A stretch of 64,000 nucleotides of DNA from JAHJKV01 sp963678135 (GTDB taxonomy: Bacteria; Desulfobacterota; Desulfovibrionia; Desulfovibrionales; Desulfovibrionaceae). The notes under the pieces were generated by a model, which was not told the DNA's origin, made no database searches, and saw only the letters and a program-made list of their open reading frames with translations. The stretch lies in the NCBI GenBank assembly GCA_963678135.1, contig OY782667.1, positions 1,674,001 through 1,738,000 on the forward strand, in the 5' to 3' direction. The position numbers and the translations under genes were made by a program. Positions within the stretch are counted from its first letter, which is position 1. Every line of letters starts with the position of its first letter. Below are positions 27,561 through 36,257 of the stretch, in pieces.

Positions 27561-28856
27561 TTATTGGATACGCGAGGTATCCCATGTCGGTGCCGTAGCA
27601 TCTCCTGCTCCGGTAGGCAAATGACGCGGTGCGGTTCCATGTCGCGTGGTCATATAGAGTTGGTACTGACCGCTACGATTTGAAGCAAAGGCAACAAAAT
27701 AGCCGTCAGGGCCAAAAGCTGGATCTTCATCTGAACCAGGGCCAAAAGTTATTTGTCGCTCAGTATCTGTTTCCAAATCATAAACAAATATTCTATGCCC
27801 TGTCTGCATCAAACGTGTAAAAGCAATATAACGTCCATTTGGAGACAGACAAGGGTTCGTATTATATTTGCCTTGCAAGGTCACTCGCCGAACCGTACCA
27901 TTTTGCATGTCTTTAACAAAAATATGTGGATTGCCTTTACGACCAGAAGCAAAAGCCATCAGCGTACCGTCCTGATTAAACGTAGGAGATACATCAATAG
28001 AAGAACTTTGTTCCAATGGTTGCAATACCCTATACACTTTTGACACATGCCAAATATCAAGGGATCCTTTGCAAGACATGGTTGCAGCGATGCTCCCATC
28101 CGGCAAATATGTCGGGCTTATTACTGTATAGCCCGGAAAACTTTTCAGCCGAACTCTCGCCCTTGCTCTTTCCAATATTCCCAAACTATGTTCCCGTGAA
28201 CCAATATGAGTAAAAATAATTTTACTCCCATCTTTACTCCACTCAGGACTCAAATTGATGCCACCAACATTGGTCACTTGCTTTACTTCACGCCCTTGAG
28301 GACTGACTGTAAATATCTCGCGGCCTCCTTGCATCTTTTTTACAAAAGCAATGTCAGAATTAAAAAAACCACTTTTTCCGGTCAAGGCTAACATAAACGA
28401 GGAACAGAAAGTATCCGCAGCCTGCCCCACCGTTGTTGCATCTAAACCAGCATAAGCCTTTCCGACAAGTCTATGCCCGTTCAGGGTCTCATACACTCGT
28501 ATTTCCAAACTTCCATCATTCCAGCCTATACTTGCAAGTAAGTCCACCCGTGCCATGCTCAAAGGTTGTATGTTTATTTCTTGAAACAGTACTCCTTGAG
28601 AGGGATCTCCACCTAAAATAGTACTCAGCTTGACCTGCTCTAAAAAAGGTAAAAAAGAAAAATTTTGACGTACATGAGCGACAAAATCATCAATCCATGC
28701 AGGTAAAGGTTCTATTCCTAAAGCACGGGGTGGCAAAATAATAAGTCGCATGGCTGTTTGCCCTGGCCCGTAAATATCAACAGTAACCTTTGCCTTGGCA
28801 GGAGAGTTCAAGGCAAAGGTCAAAACACAAATAATAAGCACAATATACTTCTTCAT
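27561..28856 (-). CDS. tolB: Tol-Pal system periplasmic protein TolB
   Basis: TolB is the periplasmic six-bladed beta-propeller that binds Pal and is released through TolA. The 431-residue protein has a Sec signal peptide (KKYIVLIICVLTFALN), an N-terminal alpha/beta domain, and a series of WD40-like blades with repeated motifs SPEWSKDGSKIIF, SPTFNQDGTLMAF, PCLSPNGRYIAF and DPAFGPDGYFVAF. It overlaps the tolA stop by four bases. Confidence 0.95.
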   Translation of the reverse strand: MKKYIVLIICVLTFALNSPAKAKVTVDIYGPGQTAMRLIILPPRALGIEPLPAWIDDFVAHVRQNFSFLPFLEQVKLSTILGGDPSQGVLFQEINIQPLSMARVDLLASIGWNDGSLEIRVYETLNGHRLVGKAYAGLDATTVGQAADTFCSSFMLALTGKSGFFNSDIAFVKKMQGGREIFTVSPQGREVKQVTNVGGINLSPEWSKDGSKIIFTHIGSREHSLGILERARARVRLKSFPGYTVISPTYLPDGSIAATMSCKGSLDIWHVSKVYRVLQPLEQSSSIDVSPTFNQDGTLMAFASGRKGNPHIFVKDMQNGTVRRVTLQGKYNTNPCLSPNGRYIAFTRLMQTGHRIFVYDLETDTERQITFGPGSDEDPAFGPDGYFVAFASNRSGQYQLYMTTRHGTAPRHLPTGAGDATAPTWDTSRIQ

Positions 28857-29731
28857 GGCTGGTATAACTCGCTCAGATTAAAATTCACAATAATAACTCG
28901 TAAATCTTCACGCTTGGGTGGCGGAACCTGACGAGTTATGGCGACCGCACGCAAAACAGAATCATCAAAGGGAGCATGCCCTGAACTCTTTACTAAATTA
29001 TAGCTTTCAATAGTACCGTCCTCGGATAAAAGCATTTCTACAGAGGCCGTTAAATGCTCTGCTGAACCATAGGAAGGATACGACCAATTTTTCTTTACGG
29101 TTCGCCCTACAATGTCTAAATAAATTGCTGCTAAACCTACACCAGCTTCGGATTGCGATGCTCCATCTTCTTGTGCTTTGGTATATATGTCGCCACTGGC
29201 ATCAGCCATTGACTCCAATTCATGCTTCAGTGCTTGCTGCTTTTTTTTCTCTTGCGCCTCTAAATCCTGACGCATATTTTCAAATTCTTCCGCCATTATT
29301 TCCTGTGGCGTAGGTTTTGGGGGAGCAGGTTCTGCTAAAACTGGTTCAGGAATAGCAGGTTCTGAGGCAATAGCTTTTGAAGGCACCGGTTCTGCCAAAA
29401 CAGGTTCTGGAATAGCAGGCTCAGGGTCTGTAGGTTCTGAAAGAACAGGCTCAGGGATAGCCGGAGAAGAAGGCTGTTCTATTTTTTTTTCTACTGTTTT
29501 GGAATCAGCAATATCTTGAATCACGGAAGACTGTTTTTTTTCAGGAACCGCCACAGGAGCAGGAGCTCGCACTGAGACGAGTTTCACTTCATACACGATT
29601 TTTTTCATCGACATAGGCGGAAACAGCTGTATCCAATATACAACTAAAAGCCCTAGCCCAAAATGTAAGGCCAAAGAAAAAAATAAACCGTGCCTAACCA
29701 TACACTTTATTCTTTGTTTGTTTTTTTCCAA
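28853..29731 (-). CDS. tolA: TolA/TonB-type energy transducer
   Basis: TolA spans the periplasm and transmits energy from TolQR to TolB-Pal. The 292-residue protein has one N-terminal transmembrane helix (GLFFSLALHFGLGLLVVYW), then a Pro/Glu-rich stretch in which AIPEPVL(A/S)EP occurs several times (about residues 90-140), a charged helical segment, and a C-terminal TonB-like domain ending in the VKSSGHAPFDDSVLRAV region. The helical domain is short compared with enterobacterial TolA. It overlaps tolR by 25 bases and tolB by four. Position in the tol operon favours TolA over TonB. Confidence 0.9.
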   Translation of the reverse strand: MEKNKQRIKCMVRHGLFFSLALHFGLGLLVVYWIQLFPPMSMKKIVYEVKLVSVRAPAPVAVPEKKQSSVIQDIADSKTVEKKIEQPSSPAIPEPVLSEPTDPEPAIPEPVLAEPVPSKAIASEPAIPEPVLAEPAPPKPTPQEIMAEEFENMRQDLEAQEKKKQQALKHELESMADASGDIYTKAQEDGASQSEAGVGLAAIYLDIVGRTVKKNWSYPSYGSAEHLTASVEMLLSEDGTIESYNLVKSSGHAPFDDSVLRAVAITRQVPPPKREDLRVIIVNFNLSELYQP

Positions 29732-30168
29732 AAATCGTCCGTAGCAAAGACTTTATTTTGCTCAAGGGTCGATTCCGCAACAATACCTAAATTTTCTACG
29801 CCACCAACTCGTGCTTCCCCCATAACCGCAACCACAGCGCCATACGGAACGCCTTTGTCCGCTTTCAAATAAAGCTGTTTACCACTGTTTGTAACATTGG
29901 TTTGAATAACTTCAGCAAGCTGAGCAATTTCTACGCTAAAATCATTCAGTTTGATTTCCCCTGCATTGCTTATAGACAAAATAATATTATCTTCCCCTTG
30001 CGGTAAATTTTCCACCGCGCGTGTCCGGGGCAAATCCACATCCAAACCTTGCGTAAGCATAGGAGCAGTAATCATAAAAATAATTAAGAGCACCAACATT
30101 ACATCCACAAAGGGTGTCACATTGATTTCAGAAAGTAAGCTATTTGAGTCGCCTACCTGCATTCCCAT
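29707..30168 (-). CDS. tolR: Tol-Pal system protein TolR (ExbD family)
   Basis: TolR is the single-helix partner of TolQ in the proton-driven motor. The 153-residue protein has the family signature [21 protein letters not shown], including the membrane aspartate (PFVDV) that carries protons, and a periplasmic domain. The ATG at 30168 is preferred because GAGGAG lies 7 bases upstream and it begins where ExbD proteins begin; the frame is open 16 codons further. Confidence 0.94.
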   Translation of the reverse strand: MGMQVGDSNSLLSEINVTPFVDVMLVLLIIFMITAPMLTQGLDVDLPRTRAVENLPQGEDNIILSISNAGEIKLNDFSVEIAQLAEVIQTNVTNSGKQLYLKADKGVPYGAVVAVMGEARVGGVENLGIVAESTLEQNKVFATDDFWKKTNKE

Positions 30169-30184
30169 ATACAATCTCCTCAGT

Positions 30185-30886
30185 CTAGTTTTGCAACTTA
30201 CCAGCAGGAATTTCACGCTCCACGCGATTTAAGAACGCTCCTGCAAAATTGATCATTTCATCCTGAATTTCTGAAAGTGTTGAACGAAAAGAATTGTAGG
30301 CAAGAACTGCCGGAATAGCCACGGCAAGACCAAAAGCCGTCGCTATCAAGGCTTCAGAAATGCCGGGCGCCACAGTAGTAAGTGCTGCAGACTTCATAAA
30401 CCCAATTTTGTGAAAGGCATCCATAATTCCCCAAACCGTACCAAATAATCCGATAAAGGGTGCAGCATTGGAACATGTTGCAAGAAAAGAAATATGCGAA
30501 GCCAAATGTCTCATTTCTGCGCTAATCCCTTGTTTGAGCATACGACGCAAAGTATCTTTGACCAGCGCATGTTTGCGTTCAAGTTCAATTTCTGCTTGCT
30601 TTAATTGATTAAATTCACCCACTGCCTTGGTAGAAAGACGCATTAAAGGAGATTGACTTTTGTCCCCTAATTCACGCAATCCAGCCGAGAGATCAGGTGT
30701 CAACAAAAAACGCTCATAGCCCTCTACTACTCTGCGTTTTGTGGAACTAAGCAACATAAATTTTGCAAAAATAATAGCCCAGCTCCATAAAGACATCGCA
30801 GCTAAAAGCCCTAAAACCACTTTTACTGGAACAGTAGCACCCAAAAGTAAGGTAAAGAATCCGCCATCAGGCATTAGTTCTGTCAT
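30185..30886 (-). CDS. tolQ: Tol-Pal system protein TolQ (MotA/ExbB proton channel family)
   Basis: TolQ forms the proton channel with TolR. The 233-residue protein has three transmembrane helices: one near the N-terminus, then two after a cytoplasmic domain, containing [16 protein letters not shown] and [29 protein letters not shown] motifs that define the family. It is the first tol gene of the run; 38 bases separate it from the upstream PHP gene. Confidence 0.95.
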   Translation of the reverse strand: MTELMPDGGFFTLLLGATVPVKVVLGLLAAMSLWSWAIIFAKFMLLSSTKRRVVEGYERFLLTPDLSAGLRELGDKSQSPLMRLSTKAVGEFNQLKQAEIELERKHALVKDTLRRMLKQGISAEMRHLASHISFLATCSNAAPFIGLFGTVWGIMDAFHKIGFMKSAALTTVAPGISEALIATAFGLAVAIPAVLAYNSFRSTLSEIQDEMINFAGAFLNRVEREIPAGKLQN

Positions 30887-30924
30887 ACATAATCCTCACA
30901 CTATAAAATATTACACTTTTCAGC

Positions 30925-31575
30925 TCAAAGGTGCAGGACTCGCTGCACAATTTCAAAAGCATTTTGCTCGGCTTGCGCCACATCTGCATGAGATAGTCCG
31001 GCTCCAAGTGCTGCACGCAATCTCAACTCAGCCCCTAACAAATCGCAAGGAGCATGAGCATCGTTATTGATTACCAATTTTGCCTCATGCTGCAATGCAA
31101 GTTTTGCCACATGTCCATTTGTATAGTTATGCCCACCACGAGTCGTGATTTCCAAAGCCACGCCACGCTCCGCAGCAAGCAATACTTCCTCGGTACTGAT
31201 TAAACCCGGATGAGCTAAAATATCTACTCCGGCTTCTATGGCAGCAAGATTTGTTCCGCGCTCAACAGGTTCTACCACGGTTTCACCATGAACAATAACA
31301 AGTTGAGCTCCCAACTCTCTGGCTCGTTTCACATGATCGGCAATTAAAGCTGGTGGTACATGGGTAAGTTCTACTCCCACCAAAACATTCATATCAAAAT
31401 AGTGCCCATCCTGAGCCAGCTTTGGAATACAGGCAAGGATATGCTCCAAAGTGGCAGCATCAGCATGATCCGTAATTGCCAAGGCTTTATACCCTGCAAC
31501 TTTGGCTCTACGCACTAATTCTGCCGGAATCAACTCACCGTCGCTGAAGGTAGAATGGGTATGTAAATCAATCAT
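30925..31575 (-). CDS. PHP-domain metal-dependent phosphoesterase (histidinol phosphatase-like)
   Basis: A 216-residue PHP-domain protein. The metal-binding motifs of the fold are all present: HTHSTFSDGE at the N-terminus, ITDHAD, GVELTHVP, VHGE, AHPGLIS and NNDAHAP, enough for a trinuclear site. Members hydrolyse phosphomonoesters or small phosphodiesters; some are histidinol phosphatases, but there is no histidine gene nearby, so the substrate is open. It lies 15 bases after the upstream nuclease-like gene in the miaB-tol run. Confidence 0.85.
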   Translation of the reverse strand: MIDLHTHSTFSDGELIPAELVRRAKVAGYKALAITDHADAATLEHILACIPKLAQDGHYFDMNVLVGVELTHVPPALIADHVKRARELGAQLVIVHGETVVEPVERGTNLAAIEAGVDILAHPGLISTEEVLLAAERGVALEITTRGGHNYTNGHVAKLALQHEAKLVINNDAHAPCDLLGAELRLRAALGAGLSHADVAQAEQNAFEIVQRVLHL

Positions 31576-31590
31576 GCTGTTCCTCTATCA

Positions 31591-32091
31591 TCACATTTTA
31601 TAGGGAGATTCCGGTTCCCAGTTCGCAAGTAAAGGTGCTTCACTCTGCGCTGCTAAAAATACTTCCAAATCTAAAATCGTTTTTTTGAGTGCTTCACTTT
31701 GCTGCCCTTTTTCTTCAAGCAAAGAACGGGGGACATAAATCGCAACACCAAAACGCACTGCAAGTGCCAAGCCATCTCCAAGCCTGCAATCAAAAATAAA
31801 TTCCTCTTCATGCTGTTTCACGCGCAATTTCGCTCGAAAAACCTCATCATCCAAGACAACAACTTCCATTGCGTGTATCTCACCTTTTAATTTCCCAATG
31901 ATTCGGCAAAGCAATTCTTGTGATATACATTCAAGAGGGCTGCGCTCTTTAAGGGCTAAAGTAACCGTAAGACCTTCGACCGGAGACATTTTAAGAGCTA
32001 ATAATGTCTCTTCAGATTTTGCTTCAAGTAACAAAATCGGCCAATTATCATTGGTGTCCACTCCGAACCCCAGAATGAGCATTTCCTCCAT
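31591..32091 (-). CDS. Bifunctional nuclease family protein (DUF151)
   Basis: A 166-residue member of the bifunctional nuclease (BFN/DUF151) family, whose plant founder has DNase and RNase activity. The core is seen in ILLLEAKSEETLLALKMSP, the EIHAMEVVVLDDEVFRAKL strand pair, and FDCRLGDGLALAVRFGVAIYV, which contains the SR/CRLGDGLALA signature. The bacterial function is not established. It overlaps the 3' end of miaB by 44 bases and precedes the PHP gene. Confidence 0.85.
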   Translation of the reverse strand: MEEMLILGFGVDTNDNWPILLLEAKSEETLLALKMSPVEGLTVTLALKERSPLECISQELLCRIIGKLKGEIHAMEVVVLDDEVFRAKLRVKQHEEEFIFDCRLGDGLALAVRFGVAIYVPRSLLEEKGQQSEALKKTILDLEVFLAAQSEAPLLANWEPESPYKM

Positions 32092-33427
32092 GACACCCCC
32101 TTGCTATCCCTAACAAACAATGCTTTTTGGCTTGGACAATTTCAGTATCTAAAAGCAAGCCTGATAAATCTTCTACGCCATCATAGCCAACATGCACAAT
32201 TCGCATTTGCGGATCTCTGCCCTGCCAAAAAACTCTATCTCCTGATTGGACACGGCTCTTTCCTTCAATCAAAACCATGCTTTTACGATTCACACAATTT
32301 TGTAGACTTTTTTTAGTAATCGTATTTTGCAAATCCTGCAAGCTCAATAATCGTTGCTGAGCCACGGCCGGATCAACCTTATTTGGCATCCGCTGGGCAG
32401 CAGTCCCAGGGCGATCTGAATACTTAAAGGAAAAACTATTTTCAAAGCCAACTTGCTCCATCATTTCAAGTGTTTGCAAAAATTCATCTTCGCTTTCTCC
32501 GGGAAAAGCAACAATAAGATCAGTGCCAAATGCAATATCTGAACGCACTTGGCGCAGGGCAGCAACAATATCTAAATAACGAGCTGTATCATATTTTCGT
32601 CCCATACGCTTCAGCACGCTATCAGCTCCGGATTGCAAAGGAAGATGTAAATGCGGACATAAATTTTCAAGTTCTCCAAAAGCACGAATAACTTCTGGCG
32701 CAATGTCCTTGGGATGAGAAGTAGTAAAGCGTAATCTTTCAAGCCCGGGCAGAGCGGAGACTTTATATAATAAATCGGCAAAACTTAAAGAACAGCAATG
32801 TGAATCCAAACCATAACTATTCACATTTTGCCCTAAAAGCGTGATTTCTTTCACGCCAAGAGCTAATAATTTTTTACATTCTTCTAAAACAGCCTCTGGG
32901 GTACGAGATTTTTGTCGTCCGCGTACAAAAGGTACAATGCAATATGTACAAAAATTATCACAACCCTGCATAATATTGACAAAGCCACTGACAGGGCTTT
33001 TTTGTGTCATAGGCCACGCTTGCTCCCGTTCTTTCCATTGAGTAACAAAATCAGTCAAAAGGAACTGCGCCTGTGGCTCATTATACAATTGTTCCAAAGC
33101 ATCTGGAGCTTGTGCAAGGCCATCTGTTCCACACACAAGACGCACAAAAGGAAAACGCTGGAGCAATTCTTTTCCAAGCTGCTGGGCAACACAACCGCAG
33201 ACCGCAACAAAGAAACCTGGATTTTTTTCATACAAACAGCGCAAACGCCCAAGTTCGGAATATACCTTTTGTTCAGGTTTTTCGCGTACAGAGCACGTGT
33301 TAATGATAAAAACTTCAGCTTGTTTTTCTGCTGTTTGCTCATGGCCTCGTGCTGTGAGCGCACGAATAAGCCAGTCCGAATCATGGACATTCATCTGACA
33401 GCCAAAAGTGACAATATGAAACAACAT
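32048..33427 (-). CDS. miaB: tRNA-2-methylthio-N6-dimethylallyladenosine synthase MiaB
   Basis: MiaB is the radical SAM methylthiotransferase that adds a methylthio group to i6A37 of tRNAs reading UNN codons. From the ATG at 33427 the protein has 459 residues in the order UPF0004 domain (TFGCQMNVHDS, with cluster cysteines in NTCSVREK and VCGCVAQ), radical SAM core with CDNFCTYCIVPFVRG, and a C-terminal TRAM domain. The frame is open 36 codons further upstream, but this start fits the family. The 3' end overlaps the nuclease-like gene by 44 bases. Confidence 0.95.
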   Translation of the reverse strand: MLFHIVTFGCQMNVHDSDWLIRALTARGHEQTAEKQAEVFIINTCSVREKPEQKVYSELGRLRCLYEKNPGFFVAVCGCVAQQLGKELLQRFPFVRLVCGTDGLAQAPDALEQLYNEPQAQFLLTDFVTQWKEREQAWPMTQKSPVSGFVNIMQGCDNFCTYCIVPFVRGRQKSRTPEAVLEECKKLLALGVKEITLLGQNVNSYGLDSHCCSLSFADLLYKVSALPGLERLRFTTSHPKDIAPEVIRAFGELENLCPHLHLPLQSGADSVLKRMGRKYDTARYLDIVAALRQVRSDIAFGTDLIVAFPGESEDEFLQTLEMMEQVGFENSFSFKYSDRPGTAAQRMPNKVDPAVAQQRLLSLQDLQNTITKKSLQNCVNRKSMVLIEGKSRVQSGDRVFWQGRDPQMRIVHVGYDGVEDLSGLLLDTEIVQAKKHCLLGIARGCHGGNAHSGVRSGHQ

Positions 33428-33446
33428 AAACACTGAACCTTTGTAC

Positions 33447-34382
33447 TTAAGGACATGTACCAAAATTTGCTTCATACCTTGTGCGAAAATTTTCCGCGCT
33501 AAAAGTATGAGCCTGCGTTCCTTGACATTCCACACAAAAAGAGGCTGCAGTTACCCCTAAGCAACAACAAATATTGAGCTCTAAGCCTTGAGCTAAACCC
33601 TTGAGCAATCCAGCTCGAAAAGCATCTCCAGCTCCTGTAGGATCAACAGCTTGAGCAACCTGAACCGCAGGAATTTTGTATTCCCCTTCCCTATCAAGCA
33701 TCTTGCAACCCTGCTCTCCTAAAGTCGTAAGCACTCTTTCGGTTCGCTCCAAAAGGCTGGCTGGAGTCAAGCCCGTGCTCTTCAGTATCAGTTCCAATTC
33801 ATAATCATTGCTCACAAGCATAGAGGCTCCATCAATAGCAGATAAAAGCTGCTCACCAGAAAAAGCCGTGGTATTTTGTCCCGGATCAAAAAGATAGGGA
33901 ATACCTTTGGAACGATACAATTCAGGGAGCTGCATCATATCTTCTAAATTACCGGGAGCAACAATGGCTATTGCAGGCTCGTGTCCTAAATTTGGGAATG
34001 TATACGCGCACGGGGTATTCATGGCTGCAGGATTAAAACCGGTTATCTGATTATCCCCTAAATCCGTGGTAATATAAGCCGATGCAGTAAAATCATCCGC
34101 AACTTCGCGAACCCCATCAAGCAATATCCCGTAGCTTTCCAAACGCTTACGATACGCAGCAAAATCTTTTCCTGCCGAAGACAATATGCGAGCTTTTTCG
34201 CCTAAAAGCGCAAGTGTATACGCAATGTTTCCAGCAGTCCCCCCCCAACGCTCTTCCAAACCATCAACCAAAAAACATACATTCAGCATGTGCAGTTTAT
34301 CAGGCAAAATATGATCTTGAAATTTACCGGGAAAGGTCATGATACGATCGATGGCCAATGAACCAGATATATACATTTGCAT
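33447..34382 (-). CDS. PfkB family carbohydrate/nucleoside kinase
   Basis: A ribokinase-fold kinase of the PfkB family that phosphorylates a sugar or nucleoside hydroxyl with ATP. Motifs are GGTAGNIAYTLALLG near the N-terminus (substrate side) and DPTGAGDAFRAGLLKG near the C-terminus, containing the catalytic aspartate and anion hole. The start is ambiguous in an unusual way: four in-frame ATGs at 34382, 34397, 34412 and 34427 each follow their own Shine-Dalgarno sequence because a 15-bp unit is repeated; another in-frame ATG at 34439 lacks one. The shortest start (311 residues, beginning MQMYISGSLAIDR) already gives the complete fold. First gene of the miaB-tol run, 19 bases before miaB. Substrate unknown. 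Confidence 0.88.
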   Translation of the reverse strand: MQMYISGSLAIDRIMTFPGKFQDHILPDKLHMLNVCFLVDGLEERWGGTAGNIAYTLALLGEKARILSSAGKDFAAYRKRLESYGILLDGVREVADDFTASAYITTDLGDNQITGFNPAAMNTPCAYTFPNLGHEPAIAIVAPGNLEDMMQLPELYRSKGIPYLFDPGQNTTAFSGEQLLSAIDGASMLVSNDYELELILKSTGLTPASLLERTERVLTTLGEQGCKMLDREGEYKIPAVQVAQAVDPTGAGDAFRAGLLKGLAQGLELNICCCLGVTAASFCVECQGTQAHTFSAENFRTRYEANFGTCP

Positions 34383-34439
34383 AGTACTCTCCTGCATAAT
34401 ACTCTCCTGCATAATACTCTCCTGCATAGTACTCTCCAT
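34380..34439 (-). repeat. 15-bp tandem repeat carrying Shine-Dalgarno plus in-frame ATG, x4
   Basis: Four units (34380-34394, 34395-34409, 34410-34424, 34425-34439), read on the minus strand as ATG CAG GAG AGT ATT with minor variants. Each unit supplies GGAG at the correct distance before the ATG of the next unit. Because 15 is divisible by three, all starts are in the pfkB frame and each adds five residues (MQESI/T) to the N-terminus. Confidence 0.92.
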
Positions 34440-34702
34440 ACTATTTTTTGCATTGAGACAAAAAAAGGCTTGTACCGCAGAATCCAGTCTTCATCTTTTA
34501 TTATTTCCATCAGGACATGAGGGATATAGCAGACTCACGGTACGAGTACAAGAAAGCTGATGAAGGCTTATGGCAGGACAAACGCATACTAACTTTTCTG
34601 TCATTCAGGCATTCCTCTTCGTTATTCAGCGCACCTCCTCCGTCACTAAAGCGAGTAAATCGCGAAAGTTCGTGCTTGCACAGCGTGACAGTCCTCTTCC
34701 TC

Positions 34703-34732
34703 TGTCATTCCGCTCGAAGTCGCAGAAGTTGG
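34703..34732. repeat. Hairpin repeat, degenerate copy upstream of pfkB
   Basis: TGTCATTCCGCTCG then AAGTCGCAGAAG: the left arm has two changes from the consensus stem. Confidence 0.6.
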
Positions 34733-34764
34733 GTGCTTTGCATAACGCGAAAGTACTCCACCTC

Positions 34765-34794
34765 TGTCATTCTGCGCGAAGTCGCAGAATCCAG
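34765..34794. repeat. Hairpin repeat, consensus copy
   Basis: Stem ATTCTGCG/CGCAGAAT with loop CGAAGT, flanked by TGTC and CCAG. It is the inverse orientation of the copy at 57845. Confidence 0.85.
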
Positions 34795-34920
34795 CAGAGC
34801 CGAGCTGGGAGGCTTTGACGCAGTAGGAGAAGAAACATGGAAAAAGGAAAACAAAGAAGGGGAAAAGAGGAAAAAGAAATAGAAAGAAGAGAAAAGAGGA
34901 AGAGAAAAAATACAGAAGAA

Positions 34921-34950
34921 CTGGATCCTGCGACTACGCACAGGATGACA
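34921..34950. repeat. Hairpin repeat, GGATCC-type copy
   Basis: ATCCTG pairs with CAGGAT, the compensated version of the ATTCTG/CAGAAT stem; one base differs near the loop (GCACAGG). The purine-rich tract lies immediately before it. Confidence 0.8.
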
Positions 34951-35022
34951 AGAGGAGGAATCCCAGCTCTACTAAACTTTTGCAACTTTTCACAGAATGA
35001 CAGGGAAGAGAAAAAAAAGACA

Positions 35023-35053
35023 CTGGACTTTCGCAACCGTACACAGAATGACA
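35023..35053. repeat. Hairpin repeat, decayed copy
   Basis: CTGGACTTTCGCAAC followed by ACACAGAATGACA keeps both flanks but only part of the stem. A half copy (CACAGAATGACA) precedes it at 34991-35002. Confidence 0.5.
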
Positions 35054-35195
35054 TGGCGGCTGTTTGCTCTCAAATTCGTATACGTTTACCCTGCGATGAG
35101 AGCCAGAGCAGGGTTGACAATAACTCAAAAAATAAATCAAAAAAAATAAAATATTGTCATCTTAGCAAAAACATCCTACTCAAAAAGGGGTGTTT

Positions 35196-35255
35196 ATGAA
35201 ACATCTTTTTTCAAGCACAGGCAAGGAGTATATACATGGTTCAGAAAATGGATAA
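35196..35255 (+). CDS. Possible 19-codon upstream ORF overlapping the ilvE start
   Basis: An ATG at 35196 has AAGGGG seven bases upstream and opens a 19-residue frame (starting [12 protein letters not shown]) whose TAA at 35253-35255 lies 18 bases inside ilvE in another frame. It contains the ilvE Shine-Dalgarno sequence. It is not rich in Leu, Val or Ile codons, so it is not a classical branched-chain attenuator leader; translational coupling is the likeliest role if it is real. Confidence 0.3.
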   Translation: MKHLFSSTGKEYIHGSENG

Positions 35256-36159
35256 AATCTGGTTTGATGGGAAACTTGTGCCATGGGATGAAGCGCAAGT
35301 ACATGTACTAACCCATACCCTGCACTATGGCATGGGCGTATTTGAAGGAATCCGCGCGTATGAATGTACAGATGGTCGCAGTGCTGTGTTTCGCCTTGAA
35401 GAGCATATTGAGCGCCTCATTCAATCAGCGCATATCTTAGGCATGAAAATTCCTTTTTCTATTCAAGAAATAGTACAAGCCTGTGAAGATACTCTCATCG
35501 CAAATGGACAAAAAAACGGCTATATCAGACCACTAGCATTTATTGGTGATGGTGCCATGGGAGTCCATCCTGCGGATAATCCCATTCGCCTGATTATCGC
35601 AACATGGCCGTGGGGAGCATATCTGGGAGAAGAAGCCTTGAGCAAAGGTATCCGAGTCTGTGCATCCTCCTATTCTCGTCACCATGTCAATGTTATGATG
35701 ACCAAATCAAAATGCTGTGGCAATTATGTCAACTCTGTGCTGGCCAAAACCGAAGCCATAGCCAATGGCTATGACGAAGCCATCATGCTTGATACTCAAG
35801 GATATGTTGCTGAAGGAAGCGGTGAAAATTTATTTATAGTGCGTGATGAAATACTGTATACTCCGCCTCTTGGTAATGTGCTCAACGGTTTTACCCGTGA
35901 TTCTATCATCGTTCTTGCGCAAGAGCTTGGCTATGAAGTTCGCGAACAAACCATTGGCAGAGATATGCTCTATACTGCGGACGAAGCATTCTTTACTGGT
36001 ACGGCTGCGGAAGTTACCCCAATCCGCGAAGTAGACCGCCGTCAAATAGGACAAGGCAAAGCAGGTGAAATTGCACTCTTACTCCAAAAAGAATTCTTCA
36101 AAATTGTACACGGTGAAAATGAAGACTATATGGATTGGCTGTATTTCTACCAAATATAA
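35236..36159 (+). CDS. ilvE: Branched-chain amino acid aminotransferase
   Basis: IlvE interconverts leucine, isoleucine and valine with their 2-oxoacids using 2-oxoglutarate and PLP. The 307-residue fold-type IV aminotransferase has [17 protein letters not shown] near the N-terminus, the PLP-lysine region [38 protein letters not shown], and the [12 protein letters not shown] segment. AGGAG lies nine bases before the ATG. It stands alone, about 100 bases before dnaX. Confidence 0.95.
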   Translation: MVQKMDKIWFDGKLVPWDEAQVHVLTHTLHYGMGVFEGIRAYECTDGRSAVFRLEEHIERLIQSAHILGMKIPFSIQEIVQACEDTLIANGQKNGYIRPLAFIGDGAMGVHPADNPIRLIIATWPWGAYLGEEALSKGIRVCASSYSRHHVNVMMTKSKCCGNYVNSVLAKTEAIANGYDEAIMLDTQGYVAEGSGENLFIVRDEILYTPPLGNVLNGFTRDSIIVLAQELGYEVREQTIGRDMLYTADEAFFTGTAAEVTPIREVDRRQIGQGKAGEIALLLQKEFFKIVHGENEDYMDWLYFYQI

Positions 36160-36257
36160 TTGAGTTTGAACTAGATAACTTTTTTTGAGCAAGGAAAAGG
36201 CATGGGGTGAGTTTTGAAATGACATAGTGAGCAGTCCTATGTTATGCACTGTTTCTC

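Larger units (their letters stand above)
34440..35195. other. Repeat-rich intergenic region upstream of pfkB and ilvE
   Basis: No conserved protein-coding gene is seen in about 750 bases between divergently transcribed pfkB and ilvE. The region holds at least four hairpin-repeat copies, a long purine-rich tract (about 34820-34920) and two AAACGCATA-like motifs (34577-34588 and, inverted and one base off, 35080-35090). The open frames across it are lysine- and glutamate-rich translations of the purine tract and are not counted as genes. A TTGACA at 35114-35119 is a possible -35 box for ilvE, but no -10 box at standard spacing is convincing. Confidence 0.6.

Noticed and set aside
34440..35195. 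Insertion sequence or transposase remnant
   Set aside because: Repeats and hairpins are present, but no transposase-like reading frame, terminal inverted repeat pair or target duplication could be identified.
34837..35199. A lysine/glutamate/arginine-rich open frame of about 120 codons
   Set aside because: It is the translation of the purine-rich tract and hairpin repeats, with similar low-complexity frames on the other strand; no conserved domain is seen.
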